64,000 nt of DNA from NCBI RefSeq assembly GCF_007641255.1, contig NZ_CP036259.1:2976001-3040000 (forward strand). The letters run 5' to 3'. The position numbers and the translations under genes were made by a program. The stretch comes from Sporomusa termitida. Lineage in GTDB: Bacteria; Bacillota; Negativicutes; Sporomusales; Sporomusaceae. This document shows positions 44,948 through 53,014 of the stretch, piece after piece. Numbering within the stretch: position 1 is the first letter of the stretch; every line of letters begins with the position of its first letter. The notes beneath the pieces are model-generated. The model had not been told where the DNA came from. It was given only the letters and a program-made list of their open reading frames with translations, and made no database searches.

Positions 44948-45022
44948 AATCAGCCTTTAGGGTAAAGATTTTCTTATCCCTTAGGTACTAGCAGCGAATT
45001 TTTAATTCTGATGGGACAATAA

Positions 45023-45050
45023 AAGACGGCTGCCGGTTGCCGTCTTTTGG
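45023..45050. terminator. Rho-independent terminator
   Basis: AAAAGACGGC pairs with GCCGTCTTTT around TGCCGGTT. It lies between the converging PEP synthase-family gene and the copper operon end, and can serve both strands. Confidence 0.85.
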
Positions 45051-45130
45051 TTTCCTATCAGACTCTCTTAGTGCGATAGCCCCTTTTGTTTGTATGACCA
45101 GCTTTATAAAACAGATCGGGCCGGCCCGGT

Positions 45131-45568
45131 CTATCCGTGATGCCAACTATGACCGGCAGGAAAACTGTCGCCGTCCTGCTCAGCCGGTTGCGGCGCGCCG
45201 TGATCGCTGTCCATATCCACAGAATTTACCAAGTCGGCCATGATTTGATGAAAGGCCATATCCTGCTGAAGCATTTGCTTCATGACCCCCTGCAGCTCGG
45301 GCGTTTTCATCATATCCTTCATTACCTGCTGCATGGCGGGGTCTTTCATCATGTCCAGGCACTGCTTTTGCATCGCCGGTGTCTTCATCATTTCAGCCAT
45401 GGCCTGGGGGTTCATTTTTCCCGGCATCACCCCGGGCTGATTGGCCTGCGTTCCCCAGGCCTGCGTCGATTTTTCAGGCGCCCCGGCGATTGCCGGGCTG
45501 ACTCCTACAGCCAGCACCGCCGCAGTTAACAGGCCGCCAACAGCCCAAACGCTAAACTTTTTGTTCAC
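45131..45568 (-). CDS. Exported Met-rich repeat protein at the end of the cus operon
   Basis: About 145 residues from a GTG at 45568 with GGGAGGG upstream; an ATG at 45604 lacks a ribosome site. Signal peptide (VWAVGGLLTAAVLAVGVSPAIAG). The mature part has tandem degenerate repeats of about 11 residues: MAEMMKTPAMQ, LDMMKDPAMQQ, VMKDMMKTPELQ, then QMLQQDMAFHQIM. It ends in an acidic/His tail (DMDSDHG, HSWHHG). About 18 Met in the exported part would suit Cu(I) or Ag(I) binding through thioethers. No named domain is recognised. Last gene of the tolC-cusBA operon. Confidence 0.8.
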   Translation of the reverse strand: MNKKFSVWAVGGLLTAAVLAVGVSPAIAGAPEKSTQAWGTQANQPGVMPGKMNPQAMAEMMKTPAMQKQCLDMMKDPAMQQVMKDMMKTPELQGVMKQMLQQDMAFHQIMADLVNSVDMDSDHGAPQPAEQDGDSFPAGHSWHHG

Positions 45569-45613
45569 CCTAAACCCTCCCAGATAATTATTGTTGCTAT
45601 TCATAGGTTCTTA

Positions 45614-46168
45614 TTATAATACCCGCTTGGCCCCATAATAGCGGTTGACAAAATAAGTGTCGCTCATATCACCAAATGCTACAATGCCCTGGCCAAAAGA
45701 GGTATGGATAAATTTGCCGCCGCCGGTATAAATGCCCACATGGGAGGCACCCTGTTCATAAGTGCTGAAATACACCAGGTCACCTGGCTGCAGGTCTGCC
45801 GGCGCAACCGTCCGCCCGACCATAAACTGCAAGTCGGCGGTCCGCGACAAGTTGACACCGGCCTGCCTGTAGACATACTGCACCAGGCCGGAGCAGTCAA
45901 ATCCCTGGGCCGGTGAAGCCCCGCCCCACACCACCTGCCGGCCGAGCAGATTCCGGGCAGACGCTACAACAAGGGCCGTCCGGCTGGCTATAGCCGGGCT
46001 GAAAACAGGGATCTGCCGCTCTGCGGCGACAGGCATAACGGCACCGGCCAAAATCGCCTCAAGCGACTGCAGAAACTGGTTATAGCCGGGAGCCGGAGCG
46101 GCTGCCGCCACAGCCGTGCCGCCAAACAGGACTCCGGCCAGGATTATGGGCAGTATCCATTTACGCAT
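45614..46168 (-). CDS. NlpC/P60 cell-wall hydrolase
   Basis: 184 residues. A signal peptide (ILAGVLFGGTAVAAAAP) and a C-terminal NlpC/P60 domain: VVWGGASPAQGFDCSGLVQYVY with the catalytic Cys at about residue 91, SHVGIYTGGGKFIHT with the two His residues. It cleaves peptide crosslinks in peptidoglycan. Its place inside a copper efflux operon is unusual; it may open the wall for assembly of the trans-envelope pump (inference). Confidence 0.92.
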   Translation of the reverse strand: MRKWILPIILAGVLFGGTAVAAAAPAPGYNQFLQSLEAILAGAVMPVAAERQIPVFSPAIASRTALVVASARNLLGRQVVWGGASPAQGFDCSGLVQYVYRQAGVNLSRTADLQFMVGRTVAPADLQPGDLVYFSTYEQGASHVGIYTGGGKFIHTSFGQGIVAFGDMSDTYFVNRYYGAKRVL

Positions 46169-46191
46169 GCTCCGTCCTCCTGCCGGGTCAA

Positions 46192-46653
46192 TTAATGACT
46201 CATAGTCTGCAGGTGAGCTGTCGTTTGCTTCATCAGGTCCTGCATAGCTTTTGCCTGGTCCTCGATAACTGCCGGGTCCACCTTGCCGGCATTAACCTTA
46301 TCCTTAATGTCAACGGCCGCTGTGCGCAATTTATCTTTTAATCCGGCATCCATCATATGCGGCATAACCTTATCGGTAATACTCACAAGCTGCCCGGCGC
46401 TGTTTTGCGCCGCCATGATCTGTCCGGCCTGCACCTGCTTGACAACGTCCTGCAGGTTTTTTTCCATGTCTTTCATCATGGGCATCGGATCTTCCTTCGG
46501 CATCGAGGCACTATGACTCTGGTGGCCGGCCGCCTGCTCCTGGGCGGCCGGAGGCGGCGCCGCCGCTTTCTGACCGGCGCCACCGCAGCCTGTTACCAGA
46601 ACAACGGCCGCCGTGATGGCTAACAGGCCCAGAACTATTTTACTTTTTTTCAT
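46192..46653 (-). CDS. Met/His-containing lipoprotein of the cus operon
   Basis: 153 residues. Lipoprotein signal VVLVTGC with lipid Cys at residue 23, then a Pro/Ala linker and GHQSHSASMPKEDPMPMMKDME. The rest is predicted mostly helical with scattered Met and His (VMPHMMDAG, HLQTMSH). It may capture copper or silver outside the membrane like CusF, though it has no CusF fold motif. It lies 26 bp after cusA. Confidence 0.8.
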   Translation of the reverse strand: MKKSKIVLGLLAITAAVVLVTGCGGAGQKAAAPPPAAQEQAAGHQSHSASMPKEDPMPMMKDMEKNLQDVVKQVQAGQIMAAQNSAGQLVSITDKVMPHMMDAGLKDKLRTAAVDIKDKVNAGKVDPAVIEDQAKAMQDLMKQTTAHLQTMSH

Positions 46654-46679
46654 ATTTTGCAGTCTCCTTGCTTAATAAA

Positions 46680-49600
46680 TTATTTGGCGACAGGCTCCCT
46701 GCCGGCAGCAGCCGTCTGCTTGCGCTCCCGCCACTGGTTCCAGACCAGGTAGATGCACGGCAGCACGATCAGGGTCAGCACCGTGGAAGTGACCAGACCG
46801 CCCACGACAACGGTGGCCATTGGCCGCTGTACCTCGGCCCCGGTACCGGTGGCAAACAGCAAGGGGAACAGCCCCAGGCTGGCGACAAGCGCGGTAATCA
46901 TAACTGGCCGCAGCCGGGTTAAGGCGCCTTCAATAATGGCTTCCTCCAGCGTCCGGTGGTCGCGCAGGTGTTTAATATACGTTACCATAATGACCCCGTT
47001 TTGCACAGCAATACCAAACAGGGCAATGAAGCCGACAGCCGCAGCGACCGTGAGGTAGGTGCCGGTGAGATACATGGCCACAATGCCCCCCACCAGGGAG
47101 AAGGGGATGTTCAGCAGAATAAGAAAGGCATCGCTGGCAGACTTGAAGGTCAAATACAATAAGAAGAAAGTCAGGATAATGACTGCCGGCACGACCAGTG
47201 ACAACCGGTCTTTCGCCCGCTGCTGGTGCTCATACTGGCCGGTCCATTGCAGGGAATAACCGGCAGGCAGGTCGACTTTTTCTTTAATCACCTGATTGGC
47301 TTCATTAACAAAGCCGACAATATCCCGGTCCCGGGCATTCATTTGAATAATCATCCGGTACACGCCATTATCGCTGCTGATCATGGACGGTCCGTCCACA
47401 ACCTGGAACCGGGCCACCTCGCCCAGCGGTACATAAGCCCCGCTGACCGGCGCGGCTGGGGCGGCAGGTACGCTATCGCCCATGCCGTCCATCCCGTCGC
47501 CGCCGGTTTTGGCCATAGCCCCGCTGCCGGTTACGGGAATAAGGATATTTTGCATGGCTTCGATTGTCTCCCGGTTTTCCCGGTTATAACGGACGAGAAC
47601 ATTAAAGCGTTTGCGGCCTTCAATCGTGGTCGTGGCGGTTTTGCCGCCGACTGCCAGTTCGACGGCGTCTTCGACGTCGGCAATGTTCAGGCCATACCGC
47701 GCCGCCTGTTCCCGGTTGACCTCAATCTCCAGATAGGAAGCGCCAAAGACCCGCTCGGCTAAAAGATCGCTGACCCCCGGCACCGTTGCCAGGGCTTGCT
47801 CAATAGCAAAGGCTTTTTGCTGCAATACCTGCAGATCTTCCCCATAGAGTTTGATCCCCAATTCGGTGCGGACGCCGGTTGTCAGCATGGCCAGCCGGCC
47901 GGCAATCGGCTGGGTAAAAGCTAAGTTGAGTCCGGGAATATTGGCCAGTTTAACCATCATTTCCTGCTCAATGGCCTCTTTGGTCATCCCGGCCCGCCAC
48001 TGCGCTTGGGGTTTGAGGGTAACAATCGTCTCAATCATGCTGATGGGTGCCGGGTCCATGGCCGACTCGGCCCGGCCAACCTTGCCCACAGACATCTCAA
48101 TCTCCGGAATTTCCTCAATAACCTTATCCATCGTTTTGGCCGCTGCCACCGCCTCGGTGAGGGACACACTGGGCAGCATAGTCGGCATAACCAGGAATGT
48201 CCCTTCATCCAAAGCCGGCATAAAGCTGGTGCCAATGAGCGGCAGGAGTGAAAAGCCGGCCAGCATGACAATAACGGCAATGGCAATCGTGGCCTTGCTG
48301 TGCCGCAGCACTGACTTGACCGCAGGCCGATACCATTGATGCAGCCTGGCGACAATCCAGGTATCTTTTTCCTGGATTTTTCCTCTGAGCAACAGGGTGC
48401 AGAGTACCGGCACCAGCGTGAAAGCCAGCAGCAGTGACCCGCTCATAGCGAAGGATTTGGCCCAGGCCATCGGCGTATACAGCTTGCCCTCGGTGCCGGT
48501 CATGGTAAATACGGGCAGGAAGGTGACGATGATAATCATAATGGAAAAGAAAATCGGGGCTGCCACTTCTTTGGCCGCTTCCAGGGTCACCTCGACAATA
48601 TCACGGCGGCCCCGGTCTTCAGCCAAATGGCGGTAGATATTCTCCACCATAACAATAGCCGCGTCGGTCATAACACCGATGCCGATGGCGATACCGCCAA
48701 GGGACATCAAATTAGCCGACAGGTGGATCTGCTGCATGGCAATCAGCGCGATAAGAATCCCCAGGGGAATGGCGCTGGTCACAATCAGGCTGGACCGCAG
48801 GTTGCCCAAAAAAGCGACGACAATAATTGACACAAGGATGAATTCTTCCACCAGGGCCCGGGTCAGGGTATTGACCGCTTTTTTTACCAGGTCGGTTTGA
48901 TCATAAAAAGGCACAATCCGCATGCCTGCAGGCAAGGTTGGCTCGATTTCAGCAATCTTGGCTTTTACCTGATCAATCACATTCAGCGTATTTTCGCCCA
49001 TCCGCTGAATGACAATCCCCCCGGCCGCCTCATAACCGGATTTAGTCAGCACACCCCGGCGGAAATCGGGCCCGGTGGTTACCTGGGCTACATCTTTAAT
49101 ATAAACAGGCACATTGTTATTCTGGGTAAGGACAATATTCTTAATATCGTCAGGCGACTGGATTAAGCCCAGCCCGCGGACGATAAACTCCTGACCGTTT
49201 TGCTCGACCACCTTCGCCCCGATATTGGCATTGTTGGCGCCAAGGGCGGCAAATACCTGGTTGAAGCTGACCCGGTAGCTTTGCAAAAGCTGGGGGTCCA
49301 GATTAATCTGGTATTGCATTACATAACCGCCAATGCTGGCAACTTCGGCTACCCCCGGCACGGCGCTCAACTGCTGCTTAATGGTAAAGTCTTCGACAGT
49401 TCGTAAATCAGCCAGATTGTGGCGGTCACTTTCCACGGTATACATAAAGACCTGGCCCATCGGGGTGCTGACAGGTCCTAAAGCCGGCTGCACACCCCGT
49501 GGCAATTGGGGAATAGCCTGCTGGACTTTTTCATTCACCACCTGGCGGGCAAAGTAAGGATCTACCCCGTCTTCAAAAATAACAGTGATGAGTGACATCC

Positions 49601-49865
49601 CAAACGAAGAGGCAGAGCGTACTTCCTTCACGTCCGGCAGCCCCCGCAGGGCCGTTTCCAGCGGATAAGTGACCTGATCCTGAATTTCCTGCGGCCCCCG
49701 CCCCATCCAGTCAGCCGCGACAAGTACCTGATTCTCACTGAGGTCAGGAAACGCGTCAATGGGGGTATCGCGGACCACAAAGATTCCCCAGACCAGGACC
49801 AGGGCCGATAAAGCCAGGATAATCACACGATTGTGTATGGAAAACTCGATGATTCTGTTTAACAT
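46680..49865 (-). CDS. cusA: Heavy-metal RND efflux pump, CusA type
   Basis: 1061 residues, an HME-RND inner-membrane pump with about 12 membrane helices in two repeats. Markers: DAFPDLSENQVLVAADWMGRGPQEIQDQVTYPLE-type N-terminus, GVMTDAAIVMVEN in helix 4 and the CusA-like GRAESAMDPAPISMIET with Met residues of the porter domain. Monovalent copper or silver is the likely substrate. An insert of about 30 residues near 790-815 (AKTGGDGMDGMGDSVP) is Gly/Met-rich and not usual. It works with the adaptor and TolC encoded upstream. Confidence 0.94.
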   Translation of the reverse strand: MLNRIIEFSIHNRVIILALSALVLVWGIFVVRDTPIDAFPDLSENQVLVAADWMGRGPQEIQDQVTYPLETALRGLPDVKEVRSASSFGMSLITVIFEDGVDPYFARQVVNEKVQQAIPQLPRGVQPALGPVSTPMGQVFMYTVESDRHNLADLRTVEDFTIKQQLSAVPGVAEVASIGGYVMQYQINLDPQLLQSYRVSFNQVFAALGANNANIGAKVVEQNGQEFIVRGLGLIQSPDDIKNIVLTQNNNVPVYIKDVAQVTTGPDFRRGVLTKSGYEAAGGIVIQRMGENTLNVIDQVKAKIAEIEPTLPAGMRIVPFYDQTDLVKKAVNTLTRALVEEFILVSIIVVAFLGNLRSSLIVTSAIPLGILIALIAMQQIHLSANLMSLGGIAIGIGVMTDAAIVMVENIYRHLAEDRGRRDIVEVTLEAAKEVAAPIFFSIMIIIVTFLPVFTMTGTEGKLYTPMAWAKSFAMSGSLLLAFTLVPVLCTLLLRGKIQEKDTWIVARLHQWYRPAVKSVLRHSKATIAIAVIVMLAGFSLLPLIGTSFMPALDEGTFLVMPTMLPSVSLTEAVAAAKTMDKVIEEIPEIEMSVGKVGRAESAMDPAPISMIETIVTLKPQAQWRAGMTKEAIEQEMMVKLANIPGLNLAFTQPIAGRLAMLTTGVRTELGIKLYGEDLQVLQQKAFAIEQALATVPGVSDLLAERVFGASYLEIEVNREQAARYGLNIADVEDAVELAVGGKTATTTIEGRKRFNVLVRYNRENRETIEAMQNILIPVTGSGAMAKTGGDGMDGMGDSVPAAPAAPVSGAYVPLGEVARFQVVDGPSMISSDNGVYRMIIQMNARDRDIVGFVNEANQVIKEKVDLPAGYSLQWTGQYEHQQRAKDRLSLVVPAVIILTFFLLYLTFKSASDAFLILLNIPFSLVGGIVAMYLTGTYLTVAAAVGFIALFGIAVQNGVIMVTYIKHLRDHRTLEEAIIEGALTRLRPVMITALVASLGLFPLLFATGTGAEVQRPMATVVVGGLVTSTVLTLIVLPCIYLVWNQWRERKQTAAAGREPVAK

Positions 49866-49876
49866 GCCGTGCCCCC

Positions 49877-51148
49877 TTAATGACCGCTATGGCCGCTGTG
49901 TTCGCCGCCGGCAGCGGGCGCAGCCGGCACGCTCGGGGCAGGTGCCGGCGCTGCCGGCGGTGCGGTTCCCGCGGCCGTGCCGCCGCCATGGCCGGCGTGG
50001 CTGCCAAAGCTGCCTAACTTGGTCTGAGAATCAATCAGGAAGGCAGCCGCGGTAACTACAGGTTCACCAGGCTGCAATCCGGACAGGATTTGCACATAGC
50101 CGTCTGTTTGTTGCCCGGCAACCACCTCGCGTTTGACAAAGGTATCCTCACTTTGGGCCACAAAAACAATTTTCCGGCTGCCGGTATCAAGGAGAGCCGA
50201 TTCCGGTATGACCAGGCCCGCCGCTAATGGGGTCTGCACCCTGGCGTTAACGAACATATTAGGTTTTAGTTTGCCGCCGGGATTAGCCATCTCGACCCGG
50301 ACTTTGACGGTCCGGGTGGCATCATCAAGTATCGGATTAATAAAAGTTATCCGGCCGGCAAACTCCTGACCCGGATAGGCGCCGCTGGTTACCACAACCG
50401 CCTGGCCGGGAGTAATGCCGGCAATATCTTTCTCATAAATATCGGCATACAGCCAAACAGTAGATAAGTCCGACAGACTGTATAATTTATCCCCGGGCAT
50501 AATGAAGGCCCCGGGCAGCAGCTGTTTTTCCAGCACCGTACCACCAAACTGGGCATAAACAGTCATCTGCTCCTGCGCTTTCCGGGTGTGCTCCAGATGA
50601 ACGATCTCACTGTCAGGCACATTGAGGAGCTGTAGTTTGCGCCGGGCCGCCTCCAGCAGGCGGTTGTTGAGCTGGACTACATCCTTGCCGGCATTTTTCA
50701 GCTTTTGCACAGTCTCCAGGGCTAACAAATATTCTTCCTGGGCGGCGATGTAGGTGGGACTGTAGACGACGGCGATGGCCTGGCCGGGGGCAATAGTCTC
50801 GCCCTCGGCCGTTACGTACAGTTCATCCACCCGCCCTTCAACCCGGGAAGTGATATAGGTCCGGCCGTTTTCATTCATGGCAATCTTGCCGGTAGTCTTA
50901 ATTTCTTTGGTCAATGCTTTAACAACCGCTTGCGCGGTTTGTACCCCGGCCAGCTGCCTGGCCCTGGCGTCAAGGGTTACGGTATCACCCATCGCCATAA
51001 CCGGCCCGGACATTTGATGTCCGGTATGGTCTGCCGCCACTGGTTTATTGTGTTGCAGGGAATAATAGTAGCCGGCACCGCCAATGACCAGGACACCGGC
51101 GGCCATGCCGATGATAAGCTTTTTTTGGGCCTGTAGTTTTTCGATCAT
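49877..51148 (-). CDS. cusB: RND efflux periplasmic adaptor, CusB type
   Basis: 423 residues. N-terminal membrane anchor (LIIGMAAGVLVIGGAGYYY), then HTGHQMSGPVMAMGD with soft-metal ligands. The barrel-sandwich and hairpin domains follow (SRVEGRVDELYVTAEGETIAPGQAIAVVYSP, TVYAQFGGTVLEKQLLPGAFI, DLSTVWLYADIYEKDI). A C-terminal Ala/Pro tail ends in His-rich GEHSGHSGH. It links CusA to TolC. 11 bp before cusA. Confidence 0.93.
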   Translation of the reverse strand: MIEKLQAQKKLIIGMAAGVLVIGGAGYYYSLQHNKPVAADHTGHQMSGPVMAMGDTVTLDARARQLAGVQTAQAVVKALTKEIKTTGKIAMNENGRTYITSRVEGRVDELYVTAEGETIAPGQAIAVVYSPTYIAAQEEYLLALETVQKLKNAGKDVVQLNNRLLEAARRKLQLLNVPDSEIVHLEHTRKAQEQMTVYAQFGGTVLEKQLLPGAFIMPGDKLYSLSDLSTVWLYADIYEKDIAGITPGQAVVVTSGAYPGQEFAGRITFINPILDDATRTVKVRVEMANPGGKLKPNMFVNARVQTPLAAGLVIPESALLDTGSRKIVFVAQSEDTFVKREVVAGQQTDGYVQILSGLQPGEPVVTAAAFLIDSQTKLGSFGSHAGHGGGTAAGTAPPAAPAPAPSVPAAPAAGGEHSGHSGH

Positions 51149-51169
51149 GCTGTCCTCTCCTTCTCCGGC

Positions 51170-52516
51170 TTATTCAAGCGAGCCATCCACACTGGTAAAC
51201 AAGGGCTTGCCTACCGCTTTTTCCAGATTAGCCGCCGCTTTTTCATAATCCACCTTGGCCTTGTACAAACCAAGCTTGGCATTGCGCAGGGTATTAACCC
51301 CTTCCAGGACAGTCATGAAGTCAACCTTGCCGTTGGTATACCCGACTACCGCCGCCTGGTAAGTCTGCTCAGCCTGGGGAATGATTGTGTTTTTATACAA
51401 TTCAATCTGCCGCCAGGCTGCCTGCGCTTCCGTAAGAGCCATCTGGACATCAAGCTCGGCCATGTTTTTCATATTCTGGAGGGCCGCCTGCGAAGCCTCG
51501 AAGCCGGCCTGGGCCGCTTTGATTTCGGCTTTGTTTTTGCCTTGCCAGATAGGCAGCATCGCCATAACCTCAATCTTCCAGGTTGGTTTTCTCTCCTCCA
51601 GCATGAGTGTGGTATTCATCGGATTCATATGATCCACCTGTTCTTCCACCATCGGTTCTTTGTTTTTTTTGTAGCCCAGCCGGACCTCAAAATCAGGCAG
51701 CCGCTGCTTCTTGGCCAGTTCAATGCCGTTTTGGGCCATTTCCACCTGATACTCCATGCCGGTTACGGCCGGCTTGCTTTCAGCGGCTTTAACCAGGTAG
51801 GCCAGATCAAAGTTAGGCGGCGGTGCCGTAAACTCTTCCTTCACCGCCAGACCCGTATTGGTGCTGCGGCCCATCAGGTTGTTAAGCTTGGCTTTGGCCA
51901 CCGCCTCCATTGACGCCATATCTAACAGATCGATTGTCATCTGCGAAAACTCGGTCTGGGCTTTCAGGGTATCCTGCAGAGGCACCATACCGGTAGCGTA
52001 ATTGATTTGGGCCAATTGTACCAGCTGGCCCATAAGCTGCTGGCTTTCCTTGCCGATGCTCAGCGCCTGCCGGAAATACAGATAATCGTAATAAGCCTGT
52101 TTGGCCTGGGTATATACCTCAAGCTGTTTGTCATTCCAGCCGGCTCTGGCCATATTGGCCTCACTGCCGGCCATCTTCCCCATCGCTTTCAGCTTAGACG
52201 GATTCATAAACTCCTGGCTGAGGCCAAACTCGGTCATCATCCCCTGGCCGGGATTCAAGCTGGAGGTAGGAATGTCGTCCTTCATAATCCCGAATTTGAG
52301 ATTGGGCTGGGCCGTAACAGCGGGAATCCGGCTGGCTTTCTCCTCCCATTGCTTTTGCGTCTCGACAACGGCCGGATTATTGCGGACAGCATAATTCACA
52401 ATCTCCTGCAACGTCAGGGGCTGCTCGGCCGCAAGCACCGGCTGCAAATTAGCGGTGACCATAATCGCAAAGACGATAAGTGCGCTTAAAATACCAGGTT
52501 TGGCCATGCTGCTCAT
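51170..52516 (-). CDS. TolC-family outer-membrane efflux protein
   Basis: 448 residues. A signal peptide ends LQPVLAAE near residue 30. Two TolC repeats follow: LTLQEIVNYAVRNNPAV and LAYLVKAAESKPAVTGMEYQVEMAQNGIELAKKQRLPDFEVRLGYK, with a long coiled-coil half ending AAANLEKAVGK. It forms the outer-membrane channel of the copper/silver pump and is direct evidence of a diderm cell. First gene of the operon. Confidence 0.93.
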   Translation of the reverse strand: MSSMAKPGILSALIVFAIMVTANLQPVLAAEQPLTLQEIVNYAVRNNPAVVETQKQWEEKASRIPAVTAQPNLKFGIMKDDIPTSSLNPGQGMMTEFGLSQEFMNPSKLKAMGKMAGSEANMARAGWNDKQLEVYTQAKQAYYDYLYFRQALSIGKESQQLMGQLVQLAQINYATGMVPLQDTLKAQTEFSQMTIDLLDMASMEAVAKAKLNNLMGRSTNTGLAVKEEFTAPPPNFDLAYLVKAAESKPAVTGMEYQVEMAQNGIELAKKQRLPDFEVRLGYKKNKEPMVEEQVDHMNPMNTTLMLEERKPTWKIEVMAMLPIWQGKNKAEIKAAQAGFEASQAALQNMKNMAELDVQMALTEAQAAWRQIELYKNTIIPQAEQTYQAAVVGYTNGKVDFMTVLEGVNTLRNAKLGLYKAKVDYEKAAANLEKAVGKPLFTSVDGSLE

Positions 52517-52604
52517 TGTTCAACCTCCCTTAAGATTATATATTTATCAACTCTCGATGTAAGAGCCTATGTAGAGGTGCCTGTCTGTACTATAGCGTAA
52601 AGTT

Positions 52605-52642
52605 TTGAAGAACTAATGAAGAAACTATGAAAATGTTATGAA
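52605..52642 (-). promoter_or_regulatory. Four 11-bp-spaced direct repeats upstream of tolC-cusBA
   Basis: TTGAA at 52605 and ATGAA at 52616, 52627 and 52638 are spaced exactly 11 bp apart (TTCAT-N6 repeats on the minus strand). They lie about 90-125 bp upstream of the tolC start. One-turn-spaced direct repeats are typical of OmpR/PhoB-family binding sites. No CsoR palindrome is seen here, so this operon is probably under separate control from csoR-copA-copZ. Confidence 0.6.
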
Positions 52643-52703
52643 TTTCCGTAAAATCCAGTGAAATCTTGAGACCAGAGCATTGAGCTTTCTATAAATTCTG
52701 GGG

Positions 52704-52747
52704 GTAAAAAAATACGCAAGCGCCTGAAAATCAGGTTCTTGCGTATT
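52704..52747 (-). terminator. Rho-independent terminator after copZ
   Basis: AATACGCAAG (52711-52720) pairs with CTTGCGTATT (52738-52747) plus an inner CCTGA/TCAGG stem. On the minus strand it is followed by a seven-T run. It separates the csoR-copA-copZ unit from the tolC operon. Confidence 0.92.
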
Positions 52748-52764
52748 GGCAGCCGGTTATTCAA

Positions 52765-52968
52765 TTACACTACGTCAAAGCCGGTATCTTCGACCGCCTT
52801 AACCAGTGCCGCCCGGTCAGCAGTGCCGGTGACCAGTGCTTCCTTTTTGGCCAGGTCAACACTGGCGCTTATAACGCCGGGAACAGCCTGCAGGGCCTTT
52901 TCCACACTCATTTTGCAATGTCCGCAGGACATTCCCTCAATTTTCAATATCGTTTGTTCTTGGCTCAC
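52765..52968 (-). CDS. copZ: Copper chaperone CopZ
   Basis: 67 residues, a single heavy-metal-associated domain with the GMSCGHC site (Cys15, Cys18). The ferredoxin-like fold is completed by VEKALQAVPGVISASVDLAKKEALV. It carries Cu(I) to the ATPase CopA encoded 46 bp upstream. Confidence 0.95.
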   Translation of the reverse strand: MSQEQTILKIEGMSCGHCKMSVEKALQAVPGVISASVDLAKKEALVTGTADRAALVKAVEDTGFDVV

Positions 52969-53014
52969 AACCTCACCTCCCCTCGCACCGGCTTACACCA
53001 AACCCAGCCCGGCC

